Origin: Streptomyces sp. BHT-5-2
GTDB lineage: Bacteria > Actinomycetota > Actinomycetes > Streptomycetales > Streptomycetaceae
Length of the DNA stretch: 64,000 nucleotides
Direction: 5' to 3'
NCBI RefSeq assembly: GCF_019774615.1
Contig: NZ_CP081496.1
Coordinates: 4,712,001 to 4,776,000 of the forward strand
Position 1 is the first letter of the stretch. Every line of letters starts with the position of its first letter. Shown piece after piece: positions 32,784-40,892 of the stretch. The notes below the pieces were generated by a model that ran no database searches, was not told the origin of the DNA, and was given only the letters and a program-made list of their open reading frames with translations. The position numbers were made by a program, and so were the translations under genes.

Positions 32784-34199
32784 TCAGCAGTCGCAGCAAC
32801 CACAGCCATCGCAGCAGTCACAGCTGCAATTGCAGCAGCACGCACAGCTGTCGCCGCTGTTGCAGCAGTCACAGCAATCGCAGGAGTAGCAGCAGCCCTC
32901 GCGCATCTTGCGCGACCACGGCCCCTCGAACTCGGACGCGCAGCAGACCTTGCAGGTGCAGCACAGCCCGATCGCGACCGCACAGCCCGCCCAGAAGCCA
33001 CGCGGCTTCTTCGGCTCCGGCGAGAAGTGCGGCGGCCGCCCGTCACCGCCACCCACCCCGCCCGAGCCCCCCGACCAGCCGGACCCGCCGTCACCGCCCC
33101 CATGGCCACTGCCCGACCCACCCGGCGGGACCGGTCCCCCGGCCCCCGGCTGCCCGTATCCAGGACCCCCGTTGGGTGCGCCCCCGTTCCCGTACGCGCC
33201 GCCGTACGGATTGCCGGCATAGGGGCCGTTCCCATAAGGGCTGTTGGCGTAGGGGCTGTTGGCGTAGGGATTGCCGGCGTACGGGTTCCCGCCCTGTGGG
33301 TCGTAGGGGCCGGGTGTCGCGCCGGGGGCCTGGTGGGAGCAGGAGGACGTGCCGAAGGCGCGGTCCACCGAGCGCCGCAGTTCGTGCACCAGCAGCACAT
33401 GCACCAGGGCGGAGTCGGTGAACTCCACATCGCGCAGCGCCAGGCGGATGCCGTGCAGTGCGTCGTCGCACAGCCGGCGGGCCTCGGCCAGCCCGGCGCC
33501 GGTGGCGGTGATCGGGTTCCAGGCGCCCTCGGCGGCGTCCGCCGTCCGGTCCTCCACGGCGTCGAGGAGGTGTGCCAGCCGGCCGAAGAGCCGGCCGGCC
33601 TCGGCCAGCGGCGCGGCGTTGCCGGGCCGGCCGGCCAGTACCGCGGTGTGGGCGAAGGCCGCGGCGGTGGCCGTCTCGGTCGGTTCGGTGATCCTCGTCA
33701 GCGGCGTACCGGGACCGGCCAGTTGCTCGATGCCCAGCTGCCGGTCCACCGCGTCGACGAGGACGGCGGTGTCGAAGCCGAGCGCGGCGCCGGTACGCGC
33801 CCCGGCCCGGTCCCAGCCCGCGGCGACCCGGCGTGCCGCGGCGGCCATCGGCCGGCGGCGCAACATCCCGTTCCCGTCGGCGACATGGTCGCGGATCTTC
33901 GCCGAGGCGAGGACGAGCGAGACCGACGCCGCGAGCCGTGCGCCCTCCCCCTGGGCGACCGAGGCGGTCCGCATGCCCCGTAGGGGGCAGGGGCCGGCGG
34001 TCCGACGGCGGAGATCGGCGCTGCCGGACTGGGCGTCGGTCAGCACCGAGACGATGAGTCCGTCGTAGTTGGTGACGATCCGCGCGAACTGGCCGTGGTC
34101 GGCGCGCAGCGCGAGGCACAGGCCGCACAGATGGGCCATCCACTCCGTCTTGAGCCCTTGCGTCAGCCGATGGGCGCAGGGCCTGACGATTCCGAACAT
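32784..34199 (-). CDS. DUF5685 family protein with Cys-rich C-terminal tail
   Basis: A 471-residue protein in three parts. Residues 1-300 match the streptomycete DUF5685 pattern (MFGIVRPCAHRL, EWMAHLCGLCLALR, PCPLRGMRTASVA, RLAASVSLVLASAKIRDHVADG) with invariant-looking Cys pairs that could bind metal. Residues about 300-400 are a Gly/Pro/Tyr linker with short NPYAGNPYANSPY repeats. The last 75 residues hold a hydrophobic GCAVAIGLCCTCKVCC patch and then a tail in which over a third of residues are Cys, in CC and CxC pairs. The function is unknown. ATG 34199 is preferred to 34238 because the family begins MFGIVRPC. Confidence 0.85.
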   Translation of the reverse strand: MFGIVRPCAHRLTQGLKTEWMAHLCGLCLALRADHGQFARIVTNYDGLIVSVLTDAQSGSADLRRRTAGPCPLRGMRTASVAQGEGARLAASVSLVLASAKIRDHVADGNGMLRRRPMAAAARRVAAGWDRAGARTGAALGFDTAVLVDAVDRQLGIEQLAGPGTPLTRITEPTETATAAAFAHTAVLAGRPGNAAPLAEAGRLFGRLAHLLDAVEDRTADAAEGAWNPITATGAGLAEARRLCDDALHGIRLALRDVEFTDSALVHVLLVHELRRSVDRAFGTSSCSHQAPGATPGPYDPQGGNPYAGNPYANSPYANSPYGNGPYAGNPYGGAYGNGGAPNGGPGYGQPGAGGPVPPGGSGSGHGGGDGGSGWSGGSGGVGGGDGRPPHFSPEPKKPRGFWAGCAVAIGLCCTCKVCCASEFEGPWSRKMREGCCYSCDCCDCCNSGDSCACCCNCSCDCCDGCGCCDC

Positions 34200-34488
34200 C
34201 TGAGAGCGAACCCCCCGTGTGGCATGAACATGAGCCACCGATGGTGGCAGCGGCAGGGAATGCTACCGATCACCCCGTGACCTGCGCCCATGCCCCCCGC
34301 GCCCCTCACACACCCCCTCACCTCCCCCACCCCGTCCACCATCCCCACCCACCCTCCATTCACTCTTTCTGCTGATACCGCCGCCCCATCCCTGCTGGGA
34401 ACATGACGGCGCCGCCGCGCGGACGGCCGGGCCCGCGTCCGGACGGAGGGCGGCAAACTCACAGTCAGCCAAGGGGATTTGGGGTGCC

Positions 34489-34935
34489 ATGAAGGCGATG
34501 AGGTGTCTGGCCGTGGTGTGCGCCGTGGGCGCGGCGATGGGCGCGGGAGCGGCCTCCGCCGCCGCGCCGGCCGGTCCACGCCCGACCGCGAGCGGTACGG
34601 GCCGGGGCCCGTCGGCCCACGGCGTCCTGCTCTCCGACCAGGACGGCGGCCGGCAGCTCACCGTGCACACCGGGGACGTGATCGAGGTCCGGCTCACCGG
34701 TCGGCACGATCGCGGGCCGGCCTTCGCCTGGAGCCTGCCGGTCTCCGGCGACCCCGCGCTGCTCCGGCGGACGTCGGCCGGTGCGACGCCGACGGGAGGT
34801 GCTGCCGGGCGCTTCACCGCGGGCGCCCGGCGGGGCACCACCACCGTCACCGCACAGCGGCGGTGTCACGCCGCTCCCGGCTCCGTCTGCCCGCATGTGG
34901 TCGTGCCATGGAAGGTCACGGTCACGGTGGCGTGA
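34489..34935 (+). CDS. Secreted protein, possible chagasin/I42-like protease inhibitor
   Basis: A 148-residue protein with a clean signal peptide (MKAMRCLAVVCAVGAAMGAGAASAA, in two parts here: MKAMRCLAVVCAV, GAAMGAGAASAA). The mature part resembles the chagasin fold: LTVHTGDVIEVRLTG, PAFAWSLPV, and a final VVVPWKVTVTV strand. Two Cys (RRCHAAPGSVCP) may form a disulphide. The I42 inhibitor assignment is tentative; a plain secreted beta-sandwich is the alternative. ATG 34489 follows AAGGGG. It converges on folD. Confidence 0.72.
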   Translation: MKAMRCLAVVCAVGAAMGAGAASAAAPAGPRPTASGTGRGPSAHGVLLSDQDGGRQLTVHTGDVIEVRLTGRHDRGPAFAWSLPVSGDPALLRRTSAGATPTGGAAGRFTAGARRGTTTVTAQRRCHAAPGSVCPHVVVPWKVTVTVA

Positions 34936-34972
34936 CGAGGCACGGCACGGCGGGGCACCGCACGGCGGGGCG

Positions 34973-35848
34973 TCAGACCGCCGCCGGCGCGCCCAGTTGG
35001 CGGCTCGCCGCGTCGACGGTCTGGGTCAGGAGGGTGGCGATGGTCATCGGACCGACGCCGCCGGGCACGGGGGTGATCAGGCTCGCGACCGCGGCCGCGG
35101 AGTCGAAGTCCACGTCGCCGACGTTGCCGGCGTTGTAACCGGCATCGATGACGACGGCGCCGGGCTTGAGCTGGTCCCCGTGCAGGAAGCGGGGGCGGCC
35201 GACCGCGGCGATCAGGACATCGGCCTCCCTGGTGTGGGCGGCGAGGTCGGCGGTGCGCGAGTGGCAGTAGGTGACGGTGGCGTCGCGGCCGAGCAGCAGC
35301 ATGCCGACGGGCTTGCCGAGGATCGCGCTGCGGCCGACGACCACCGCGTGCTTGCCGGTGAGATCGACGTCGTAGTGGTCCAGGAGGCGCATGATGCCGC
35401 CGGGGGTGCAGGACGCGAAGCCGTCCATGCCGAGGCTCATCGCGGCGAAGGAGTGCGCGGTGACACCGTCGACGTCCTTCTCGGGGGCGATGGCCTCGAA
35501 GGCGGCGCGCTCGTCGATGTGCGGGCCGACCGGGTGCTGGAGCAGGATGCCGTGCACACCGGGGTCGCGCGACAACTCACCGATCGTGTCGACGAGTTGG
35601 GCGGTGGTGGTCTCGGCGGGGAGGGCGATGTGCCGCGACCGGACTCCGGCCTTGGCGCAGCGGTTGCGCTTCATGCGGACGTAGGTGACGGAGGCGGGGT
35701 CGTCGCCTACGAGGACGGTGGCCAGGCACGGGGCCTGTCCGGTGCGCGCGGTGAGTTCCGCGGCGCGCGCGGCGGCCTCCTCGACCATGCGGCGGGCGAG
35801 CACGCTGCCGTCCATGAGCCGGGCGGTGGGGGACGTGGTCGTGGTCAT
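34973..35848 (-). CDS. folD: Methylenetetrahydrofolate dehydrogenase/cyclohydrolase FolD
   Basis: A 291-residue bifunctional enzyme. It oxidises 5,10-methylene-THF with NADP and hydrolyses the methenyl product to 10-formyl-THF, feeding purine and formyl-Met synthesis. Visible landmarks: LATVLVGDDPASVTYVRMKRNRC with the YxxxK catalytic pair, GILLQHPVGPHID, FASCTPGGIMRLL, the cofactor loop VVVGRSAILGKPVGMLL, and PVPGGVGPMTIATLL. ATG 35848 follows AGGAGG. A ZTP riboswitch lies directly upstream, so translation should rise when folate one-carbon supply is short. Confidence 0.96.
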   Translation of the reverse strand: MTTTTSPTARLMDGSVLARRMVEEAAARAAELTARTGQAPCLATVLVGDDPASVTYVRMKRNRCAKAGVRSRHIALPAETTTAQLVDTIGELSRDPGVHGILLQHPVGPHIDERAAFEAIAPEKDVDGVTAHSFAAMSLGMDGFASCTPGGIMRLLDHYDVDLTGKHAVVVGRSAILGKPVGMLLLGRDATVTYCHSRTADLAAHTREADVLIAAVGRPRFLHGDQLKPGAVVIDAGYNAGNVGDVDFDSAAAVASLITPVPGGVGPMTIATLLTQTVDAASRQLGAPAAV

Positions 35849-35879
35849 GGCGCCTCCTGGGCGTCGTACGTCGTACGGG

Positions 35880-35960
35880 ATCGCCCAGGCGCACGGCATT
35901 GACCAAGCAGGTCGAGCCGCTCCCTGGTGGTACTCCACCCAAGCGCCAGTCACGGCTCGC
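35880..35960 (-). promoter_or_regulatory. ZTP (pfl-type) riboswitch controlling folD
   Basis: Reading the minus strand: P1 arms CGAGCCG (35959-35953) and CGGCTCG (35919-35913) enclose the conserved CGTGACTGGCGC and a GGTGG-AGTA-CCACC hairpin. The invariant GGGAGCGG segment comes next and, after a linker, the P3 sequence GCCGTGCGCCTGGGC. This is the pfl/ZTP aptamer, which senses ZMP/ZTP. CCTGGGCG (35889-35882) can also pair with CGCCCAGG (35863-35856), which overlaps the AGGAGG site of folD, giving a translational switch. A TAGAGT -10 box lies at 35971-35966. Confidence 0.9.
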
Positions 35961-36031
35961 CGGACACTCTAGGCGATGGCCGGGCGACGGCGGGAACGGG
36001 TGTTCGCGGGCGGCGGCACGGACCGCCCGGC

Positions 36032-37144
36032 TCAGGGGTACTGCTGGCCGGGACTTGAGATGTGTGGCGCGGTGGCGGCCTCCCATTGGCTGAGGATGCC
36101 GTCCCAGTCGTGTTGGGCGACGGTGACGGCGCTGGGATCCCAGGAGTGCGTGGGGGGTGGTGGGGACGCCCAGGGGTTGTGGGCCTCCTGGGACGGCCAG
36201 GAGGCGTGGGATTGGTGTTCCTGTGGTGGCCAGGCGGCATAGGGATCCTGCGATGCCGCCCACTGGGCGGCGTGGGCGGTCGCCGCCCAGGCGGCCTGCG
36301 GATCGTACGGGGGCGGGGGCGGTGCGGCCGCGTCGTTGCGGGGCAGGTGGCCGGTGTCGGTGTGGCCCGGTGGCTGGCCTTCGGTCATCCGGCGGTGGCG
36401 GCCGATGCGGTCCGTGTTCGCGGGGCGGGCGGTCTGGGACTCGGAGGAGAGCTGATGCGCGCGGGCGGCCAGGATATTCACGTCCAGGCCCAGTTCGGTG
36501 GCGAGCGCGGTGAGGTCGGCGCCGGTGTGGTAGCTGTGCACCAGGACCGCGTCCAACGCCGGTGACCAGGCCGGTTCGGTGACGGGCAACGGTGGGGGCG
36601 CGGCGGCCGGGGCGGGCGCGGGGGCATGGACGGGGGCTGGGGCCGGGACGGGAGTGGGGGCGGGCGTGGCCGGGCGCGGGGGGATGCGGCCGAGTGTGTC
36701 GGCCGGCCCTGCGGGTACGGAGGTCACGCTGCCGACGGTGGTGGCCCGGGGCCAGCCGTTGCCGATCGCGGCCGCGGCGGCGGCTGCCGCGGCGGCAACC
36801 GCGGGCGAGGTGGGGCGGGGCGGCTCGACCTTCTCCGGCTGGGGCTCGGCCCGGCGGGCGGCACGGCGCTCCCGCTCGGACTCCTCCAGCAGGCTCTTGG
36901 CCACCGCACGGGCGTCGTCCTTGCCGACGGTACGGCGGGCCAGACGGACCTCGCGGGCGTCGAGGCCGAGCAGATCGGCGACCACCTCGTCGCTGCCGAC
37001 GGTCACCGCGAAGGCGGCCAGGGTCCGCGAGCGGCGGGCCTCGGCCTCGTCGAGGAGTCCTTGGGTCCGGCGGACCTCGTCATCGCTGATGCAAAAAGCC
37101 TGTGCGAGTACCGCGTGGCGCTCCCACAACTCCCTCGGTTCCAT
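36032..37144 (-). CDS. Hypothetical protein with helical N-terminus and Pro/Ala-rich middle
   Basis: A 370-residue protein, not recognised. Residues 1-125 are charged and helical with a DNA-binding look (ISDDEVRRTQGLLDEAEAR, VVADLLGLDAREVRLARRTV). An Ala run and a Pro/Ala stretch (about 126-205) follow. A second helical unit ALDAVLVHSYHTGADLTALATELGLDVNILAARAHQL resembles the first, and a Pro/Trp/Gln-rich tail ends the protein. No signal or membrane segment. It may be a regulator or scaffold; the Streptomyces lineage is suggested by composition. ATG 37144 has no strong ribosome binding site. Confidence 0.75.
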   Translation of the reverse strand: MEPRELWERHAVLAQAFCISDDEVRRTQGLLDEAEARRSRTLAAFAVTVGSDEVVADLLGLDAREVRLARRTVGKDDARAVAKSLLEESERERRAARRAEPQPEKVEPPRPTSPAVAAAAAAAAAAIGNGWPRATTVGSVTSVPAGPADTLGRIPPRPATPAPTPVPAPAPVHAPAPAPAAAPPPLPVTEPAWSPALDAVLVHSYHTGADLTALATELGLDVNILAARAHQLSSESQTARPANTDRIGRHRRMTEGQPPGHTDTGHLPRNDAAAPPPPPYDPQAAWAATAHAAQWAASQDPYAAWPPQEHQSHASWPSQEAHNPWASPPPPTHSWDPSAVTVAQHDWDGILSQWEAATAPHISSPGQQYP

Positions 37145-37319
37145 GTCACCGACAACGCTTTTTGGCCGGGGTTGGTCCGGTTCTCAACGAGAGATCACTG
37201 TAAGAGGTGATATTCCCCGCATCGCGCGCAGTGCTTTGGGATGTTATGAGACGGGGCGCACAGGGCCGACCGGGGGTATGCGCAGTGACCGATCGGCGGG
37301 GCGAATCGTTTCAACGGCC

Positions 37320-37718
37320 ATGAGTGCTCCCTCGTCCGTCACCGTCGCCGGCCACGGCCGGACCGCCTTCGTCCCCCGCCCCCAGGGGACCCAGCCCGCT
37401 CCCCCCGGCACGGATGTCGCCCCCCCGCCGCCGCGGATCAACGCCGAAGTCGTCCGACAGACGCCCCTGTACGCGGGGCTGGTGAAGATCTGGGCGGAGC
37501 GCTCCGCGACGGTACCCGGCGTCGCCGACCCGGAATGGCAGCGTCTGGTGTCCTACCGGGCGCTGATGGAGGAGACCGAGAACGCGCTCACCGCGCTGCG
37601 GCCGCACCGGGCGCCGGACGTGCTGCCGCCGCGCCGGACGGTTCCCGTGCCGCCCGCGCGGTACGCGACCGAACTGACGCCGGTGCACGGCGGGTTGCGG
37701 CCGATCGGTCACCCGTGA
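37320..37718 (+). CDS. Small hypothetical protein
   Basis: A 132-residue protein with a Pro-rich N-terminus followed by a helical core (AEVVRQTPLYAGLVKIWAERS, DPEWQRLVSYRALMEETENALTALR) and a Pro/Arg end. No known motif. It is divergent from the 36032 gene across 175 nt, in which ATCAC and GTGAT (about 37193-37211) form a short inverted repeat. The reading frame is open far upstream, but ATG 37320 begins the part with normal composition. Function unknown. Confidence 0.7.
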   Translation: MSAPSSVTVAGHGRTAFVPRPQGTQPAPPGTDVAPPPPRINAEVVRQTPLYAGLVKIWAERSATVPGVADPEWQRLVSYRALMEETENALTALRPHRAPDVLPPRRTVPVPPARYATELTPVHGGLRPIGHP

Positions 37719-37761
37719 CCGTGCCGCCGGGCTCCTGGCCTTCGCCCCCTCCGCACACCGG

Positions 37762-37788
37762 TGGGCCCGGGTACCGGACCCGGGCCCA
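37762..37788. terminator. Hairpin terminator between convergent genes
   Basis: TGGGCCCGGGT (37762-37772) pairs perfectly with ACCCGGGCCCA (37778-37788) around a 5-nt loop. It sits between the stops of the genes ending at 37718 and 37819 and should terminate both. Confidence 0.8.
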
Positions 37789-37818
37789 TGGAGGTGGCGA
37801 CGCGACGGAGCGCGGCGA

Positions 37819-38301
37819 CTAGAGGAGACCGAGGAAGTCCAGGCCGAGGAGGCCGTGCCGGCCCAGGCCGTCGGCGAGGCGGGCCGCCTCCTCGTCGTGG
37901 CGGCCGTCGTCGTCACGCTTGCCCCCGTCGTCGCGGCGCTTGCCCCCGTCGTCGCGGCGGTGGCCCTCGTCGTCGCGGCGGCCGTAGTCGTCGTCCTTGC
38001 GGCCGTAGTCGTCGTCGCGGCGACCGTAGCCCTCGTCCTTGCGGCCGTAGTCGTCGTCGTAACGGCGGCGCTCGCCGCTGCGCCCGTAGCCGTCGTCGTA
38101 ACGGCTTTGCCCGTGTCGGCCTGCGTGGCTGCCGCCGTGGCCGTGGTGGCGGCCGTGGTGGGCGCGGCAAGGGCTGTGGGAGGGGCACAGCGTGGCCTGC
38201 GCGCCACTGGGGGCCGCGGTCGCGGCGCCGGCGGCCGGGACGACCAGGGCAGCCGCGGCGAGGCCGGCCATCGCGAGCCCGCGAGGAATCGAACGAAGCA
38301 T
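37819..38301 (-). CDS. Secreted Arg/Asp-rich repeat protein
   Basis: A 160-residue protein with a clear Sec signal (LAMAGLAAAALVVPAAGAATAA). A His/Gly-rich segment (HHGRHHGHGGSHAGRHG) follows, then about seven degenerate repeats of the type RRDDDYGRK, highly charged with alternating basic and acidic residues. A short hydrophobic end (HGLLGLDFLGLL) closes it. The His-rich part could bind metal; the RD/YG repeats suggest a disordered cell-wall polymer. No family is known to me. ATG 38301 follows AAGGTGG. Confidence 0.75.
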   Translation of the reverse strand: MLRSIPRGLAMAGLAAAALVVPAAGAATAAPSGAQATLCPSHSPCRAHHGRHHGHGGSHAGRHGQSRYDDGYGRSGERRRYDDDYGRKDEGYGRRDDDYGRKDDDYGRRDDEGHRRDDGGKRRDDGGKRDDDGRHDEEAARLADGLGRHGLLGLDFLGLL

Positions 38302-38457
38302 TGTTCCACCTTTACTCAGCTGGGCAGAAAAGGAACATTCTCCTGCAATCGCGACAATAGGGCGGCTGCCCAACCCCGCGCGGCGACCCGCCGGAGGGTC
38401 ACCGGAACGCAGCACGGGCCGCGCCGCACCCGAGTGCGGCGCCGGCCGGGGGCGGTC

Positions 38458-39090
38458 TCACTCGGTCTTCGGCAGGCCCTCCAGCAGGGCGCCCAGCGCC
38501 TCCCCCACCAGTCGACAGACCGTGTCCGGATCGGCGCTGGCCAGCGGCTCCTTGCCGACCACCACCCGCATCAGGCCGATGCCCAGCAGCCAGGACAGGG
38601 CCAGATCGCCGCGCAGCGCGCCGTCGTCGGCGCGCGAGAGGGTGGCGAGCACCTCGGCGTACTCGTCGCCAAGTCCCCGGAGCGCCTCGGCGATTTCGTC
38701 GCTGCCGCCGATGGAGCGGAGGCAGACCTCCAGCGACCGGTCGGTGCCGGGGCCGCCGCCCTCGGCGAGCATGCCGCGCAGGGCGACATCGAAGAGCCGC
38801 TCCGCGGGGGTGGTGCGCAGCTGCTCGTGGCCGCCGCGCGCCATCACCTCGCCGAACAGGGCCTTCTTCGAGCCGAAGTAGCGGAACAACAGGGCCTGGT
38901 TGACGCCGGCGCGGGCCGCGATGTCGCGCACCGTGGCGCGTTCGTAGCCGCGTTCGGCGAAGAGTTCCGAGGCGGCGTCCAGCAGCAGCCGCCGGGTTCC
39001 CTGGGCGTCCCGGCGGTGTTCGCCGGGGGAGCCGCCGCGCGGGGGCTCCCCCGTCGACCGCCCCCTGACCTCCTCCATTGCTTCTCGCAT
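38458..39090 (-). CDS. TetR-family transcriptional regulator
   Basis: A 210-residue protein with a TetR N-terminal HTH: LLLDAASELFAERGYERATVRDIAARAGVNQALLFRYFGSKKALF (cited as landmark in pieces: AERGYERATVRDIAARAGV, NQALLFRYFGSKKALF). The C-terminal domain is helical, with FDVALRGMLAEGGG and a long ligand-binding half, and is of a common actinobacterial type. ATG 39090 follows AAGGGGAAG. It is divergent from the P450-ferredoxin operon and almost certainly represses it through the palindrome at 39201-39218. Confidence 0.93.
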   Translation of the reverse strand: MREAMEEVRGRSTGEPPRGGSPGEHRRDAQGTRRLLLDAASELFAERGYERATVRDIAARAGVNQALLFRYFGSKKALFGEVMARGGHEQLRTTPAERLFDVALRGMLAEGGGPGTDRSLEVCLRSIGGSDEIAEALRGLGDEYAEVLATLSRADDGALRGDLALSWLLGIGLMRVVVGKEPLASADPDTVCRLVGEALGALLEGLPKTE

Positions 39091-39171
39091 GGCTCTTCCC
39101 CTTTCCGTCGGTCCGTCAGGTGACCACAGTGGCCCGCCGCGGCCGGTCATGACGACGGCGACGATCCGCCG

Positions 39172-39218
39172 TTGACCGCCCCGTGCAAGCGTCCTACCTT
39201 TGTAAGCAGGTGCTTACA
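39172..39218 (+). promoter_or_regulatory. P450 promoter with perfect TetR operator
   Basis: TTGACC (39172-39177), a 17-nt spacer and TACCTT (39195-39200) form a good sigma-HrdB-like promoter. Immediately after, TGTAAGCAGGTGCTTACA (39201-39218) is a perfect 8-bp inverted repeat with a 2-bp centre. It covers the expected transcription start near 39207, a position where a bound TetR dimer blocks initiation. The divergent tetR gene starts 111 nt away. Confidence 0.85.
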
Positions 39219-39232
39219 CAAGGGAGGTCACG

Positions 39233-40423
39233 GTGACCACAGCCGACACAGCACCCCTCTCCTACCCCTTCAATATCGCCGAGAGCCTTGATCTGGCGGC
39301 GGAGTACGACCAGGTGCGCGACCGCCCGGGGCTGCTCAAGGTGCAGTTGACGTACGGCGAGCCGGCCTGGCTCGTCACGCGGTACGCCGAGGCCCGGTTC
39401 GTCCTGGGCGACCTGCGGTTCAGCCGGGCCGAAAGCGCCCGGCACGACGAACCGCGACAGTCCGAGGGGACCCGCAACAGCGGCATCCTGAGCATGGACC
39501 CGCCGGATCACACCCGACTGCGGACCCTGGTCGCCAAGGCTTTCACGGTCCGTCAGGTCGAGAAACTCCGACCACAGGTCAAGGAACTGACGCGGGAACT
39601 GCTCGACGAACTGGAGGCGGCCGGGCCGCCGGCGGACCTCGTCGACCGGTACGCGCTGCCCATTCCGGTGGCCGTCATCTGCCGGCTGCTCGGGGTGCCG
39701 ACCGAGGACCGGCCGCAGTTCCGGGTGTGGAGCGACGCCGCGCTGTCGACGAGTTCCCTGACGGCCGAGGAGTTCGACGCCAATCGCGAGGAACTCCGCG
39801 CGTACATGGGCAAGTTGATCGAGCAGCACCGGCAGCAGCCGCAGGACGACCTGATGACCGCGCTGATCGACGCGCGGGATGTCGACGACCGGCTGACCGA
39901 GCTGGAACTGATCGACCTGTGCGTGGGCATCCTGGTCGCCGGTCATGAGACCACTGCCACCCAGATCCCCAACTTCGTGCTGGCGCTGCTGGATCACCCC
40001 GAGCAGCTGGCCCTGTTGCGGGAGCAGCCCGAGCTGATCGGTGGCGCCGTGGAGGAGTTACTGCGGTTCGTCCCCCTGGGAAGCGGTGCGGGCCAGGCGC
40101 GGTACGCCACCGAGGACATCGAGGTCGGGGGCACGCTGGTACGTGCCGGTGAACCCGTACTGGTCGCGGTGGGCGCGGCCAACCGCGACGCGCTGCGGTT
40201 CGACGCGCCGGGGAAGCTGGACATCCGGCGGGCCGGCAATCAGCACCTGGGCTTCGGGCACGGCGTACACCACTGCCTGGGTGCGCCGCTGGCCCGACTG
40301 GAGCTCCAGGAGGCGCTGTTGGCGCTGCTGACCCGCTTCCCGGACCTGCACCTGGCCGGGGACGTGGAATGGAAGACGCAGATGCTGGTGCGCGGTCCGC
40401 GCGTCCTGCCGGTGGGGTGGTGA
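39233..40423 (+). CDS. Cytochrome P450 with a TTA codon
   Basis: A 396-residue P450: heme loop FGHGVHHCLGAPLARLELQ with Cys348, I-helix VAGHETTATQIPNF, K-helix EELLRFVPLG (ExxR). The Leu codon in this K-helix, at 40058-40060 (codon 276), is TTA, the rare codon needing the bldA tRNA in Streptomyces, so translation may be tied to development. It is followed with GTGA overlap by its ferredoxin. The class resembles CYP105/CYP107 enzymes but family assignment needs alignment. GTG 39233 follows AAGGGAGG. Confidence 0.96.
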   Translation: MTTADTAPLSYPFNIAESLDLAAEYDQVRDRPGLLKVQLTYGEPAWLVTRYAEARFVLGDLRFSRAESARHDEPRQSEGTRNSGILSMDPPDHTRLRTLVAKAFTVRQVEKLRPQVKELTRELLDELEAAGPPADLVDRYALPIPVAVICRLLGVPTEDRPQFRVWSDAALSTSSLTAEEFDANREELRAYMGKLIEQHRQQPQDDLMTALIDARDVDDRLTELELIDLCVGILVAGHETTATQIPNFVLALLDHPEQLALLREQPELIGGAVEELLRFVPLGSGAGQARYATEDIEVGGTLVRAGEPVLVAVGAANRDALRFDAPGKLDIRRAGNQHLGFGHGVHHCLGAPLARLELQEALLALLTRFPDLHLAGDVEWKTQMLVRGPRVLPVGW

Positions 40424-40647
40424 GCGCGGTGGCGTGGAAGGTGGAGATCGACCCGGGGCTGTGCATCGCCTCGGGTTCCTGTCCGGCGATCGCACCGGAC
40501 CTGTTCGTGCTGGACGGGCCGCACGCCCGGGCGGTGCGGGAGGAGATCCCGGAGGACGAACGGGCGGTGGACGCGGCGGAGTTGTGTCCGGCGATGGCCA
40601 TCACGGTGCGGGACGCGGCCGGGCAGGTGATCGGGCCCCGGCCGTAG
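40420..40647 (+). CDS. P450-associated [3Fe-4S]-type ferredoxin
   Basis: A 75-residue ferredoxin with CIASGSC (about residues 15-21) and a late ELCPAMAI, i.e. the CX5C...CP pattern of single-cluster [3Fe-4S] ferredoxins that serve bacterial P450s. EIDPGLC and ALDGP-type surface pieces match the family. It overlaps the P450 stop (GTGA), so both are made together. No reductase is in the operon; a housekeeping ferredoxin reductase would be needed. Confidence 0.93.
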   Translation: MSAVAWKVEIDPGLCIASGSCPAIAPDLFVLDGPHARAVREEIPEDERAVDAAELCPAMAITVRDAAGQVIGPRP

Positions 40648-40892
40648 GGGGCAGGGATGGCTTGCGGGGCGTGGCCGGGGGCCGCGCCCCGCTTCGCGTG
40701 CGCGGACACCGGAGCCCGTCGACCGCGGTCGGCGCCGTACCGCTGACGGTGAATCAGGACATCGGCGGCCGACTCCGTACGGATCCCTTGCCGAGCGGGA
40801 TAGTACGTGTTCGGATTAACTCGGCCGAGATGTCCGGAATCACGCGTCGCTGCAAATCGGAGCATGTCCGAAAAACGTGGGGAGGCACGCCT

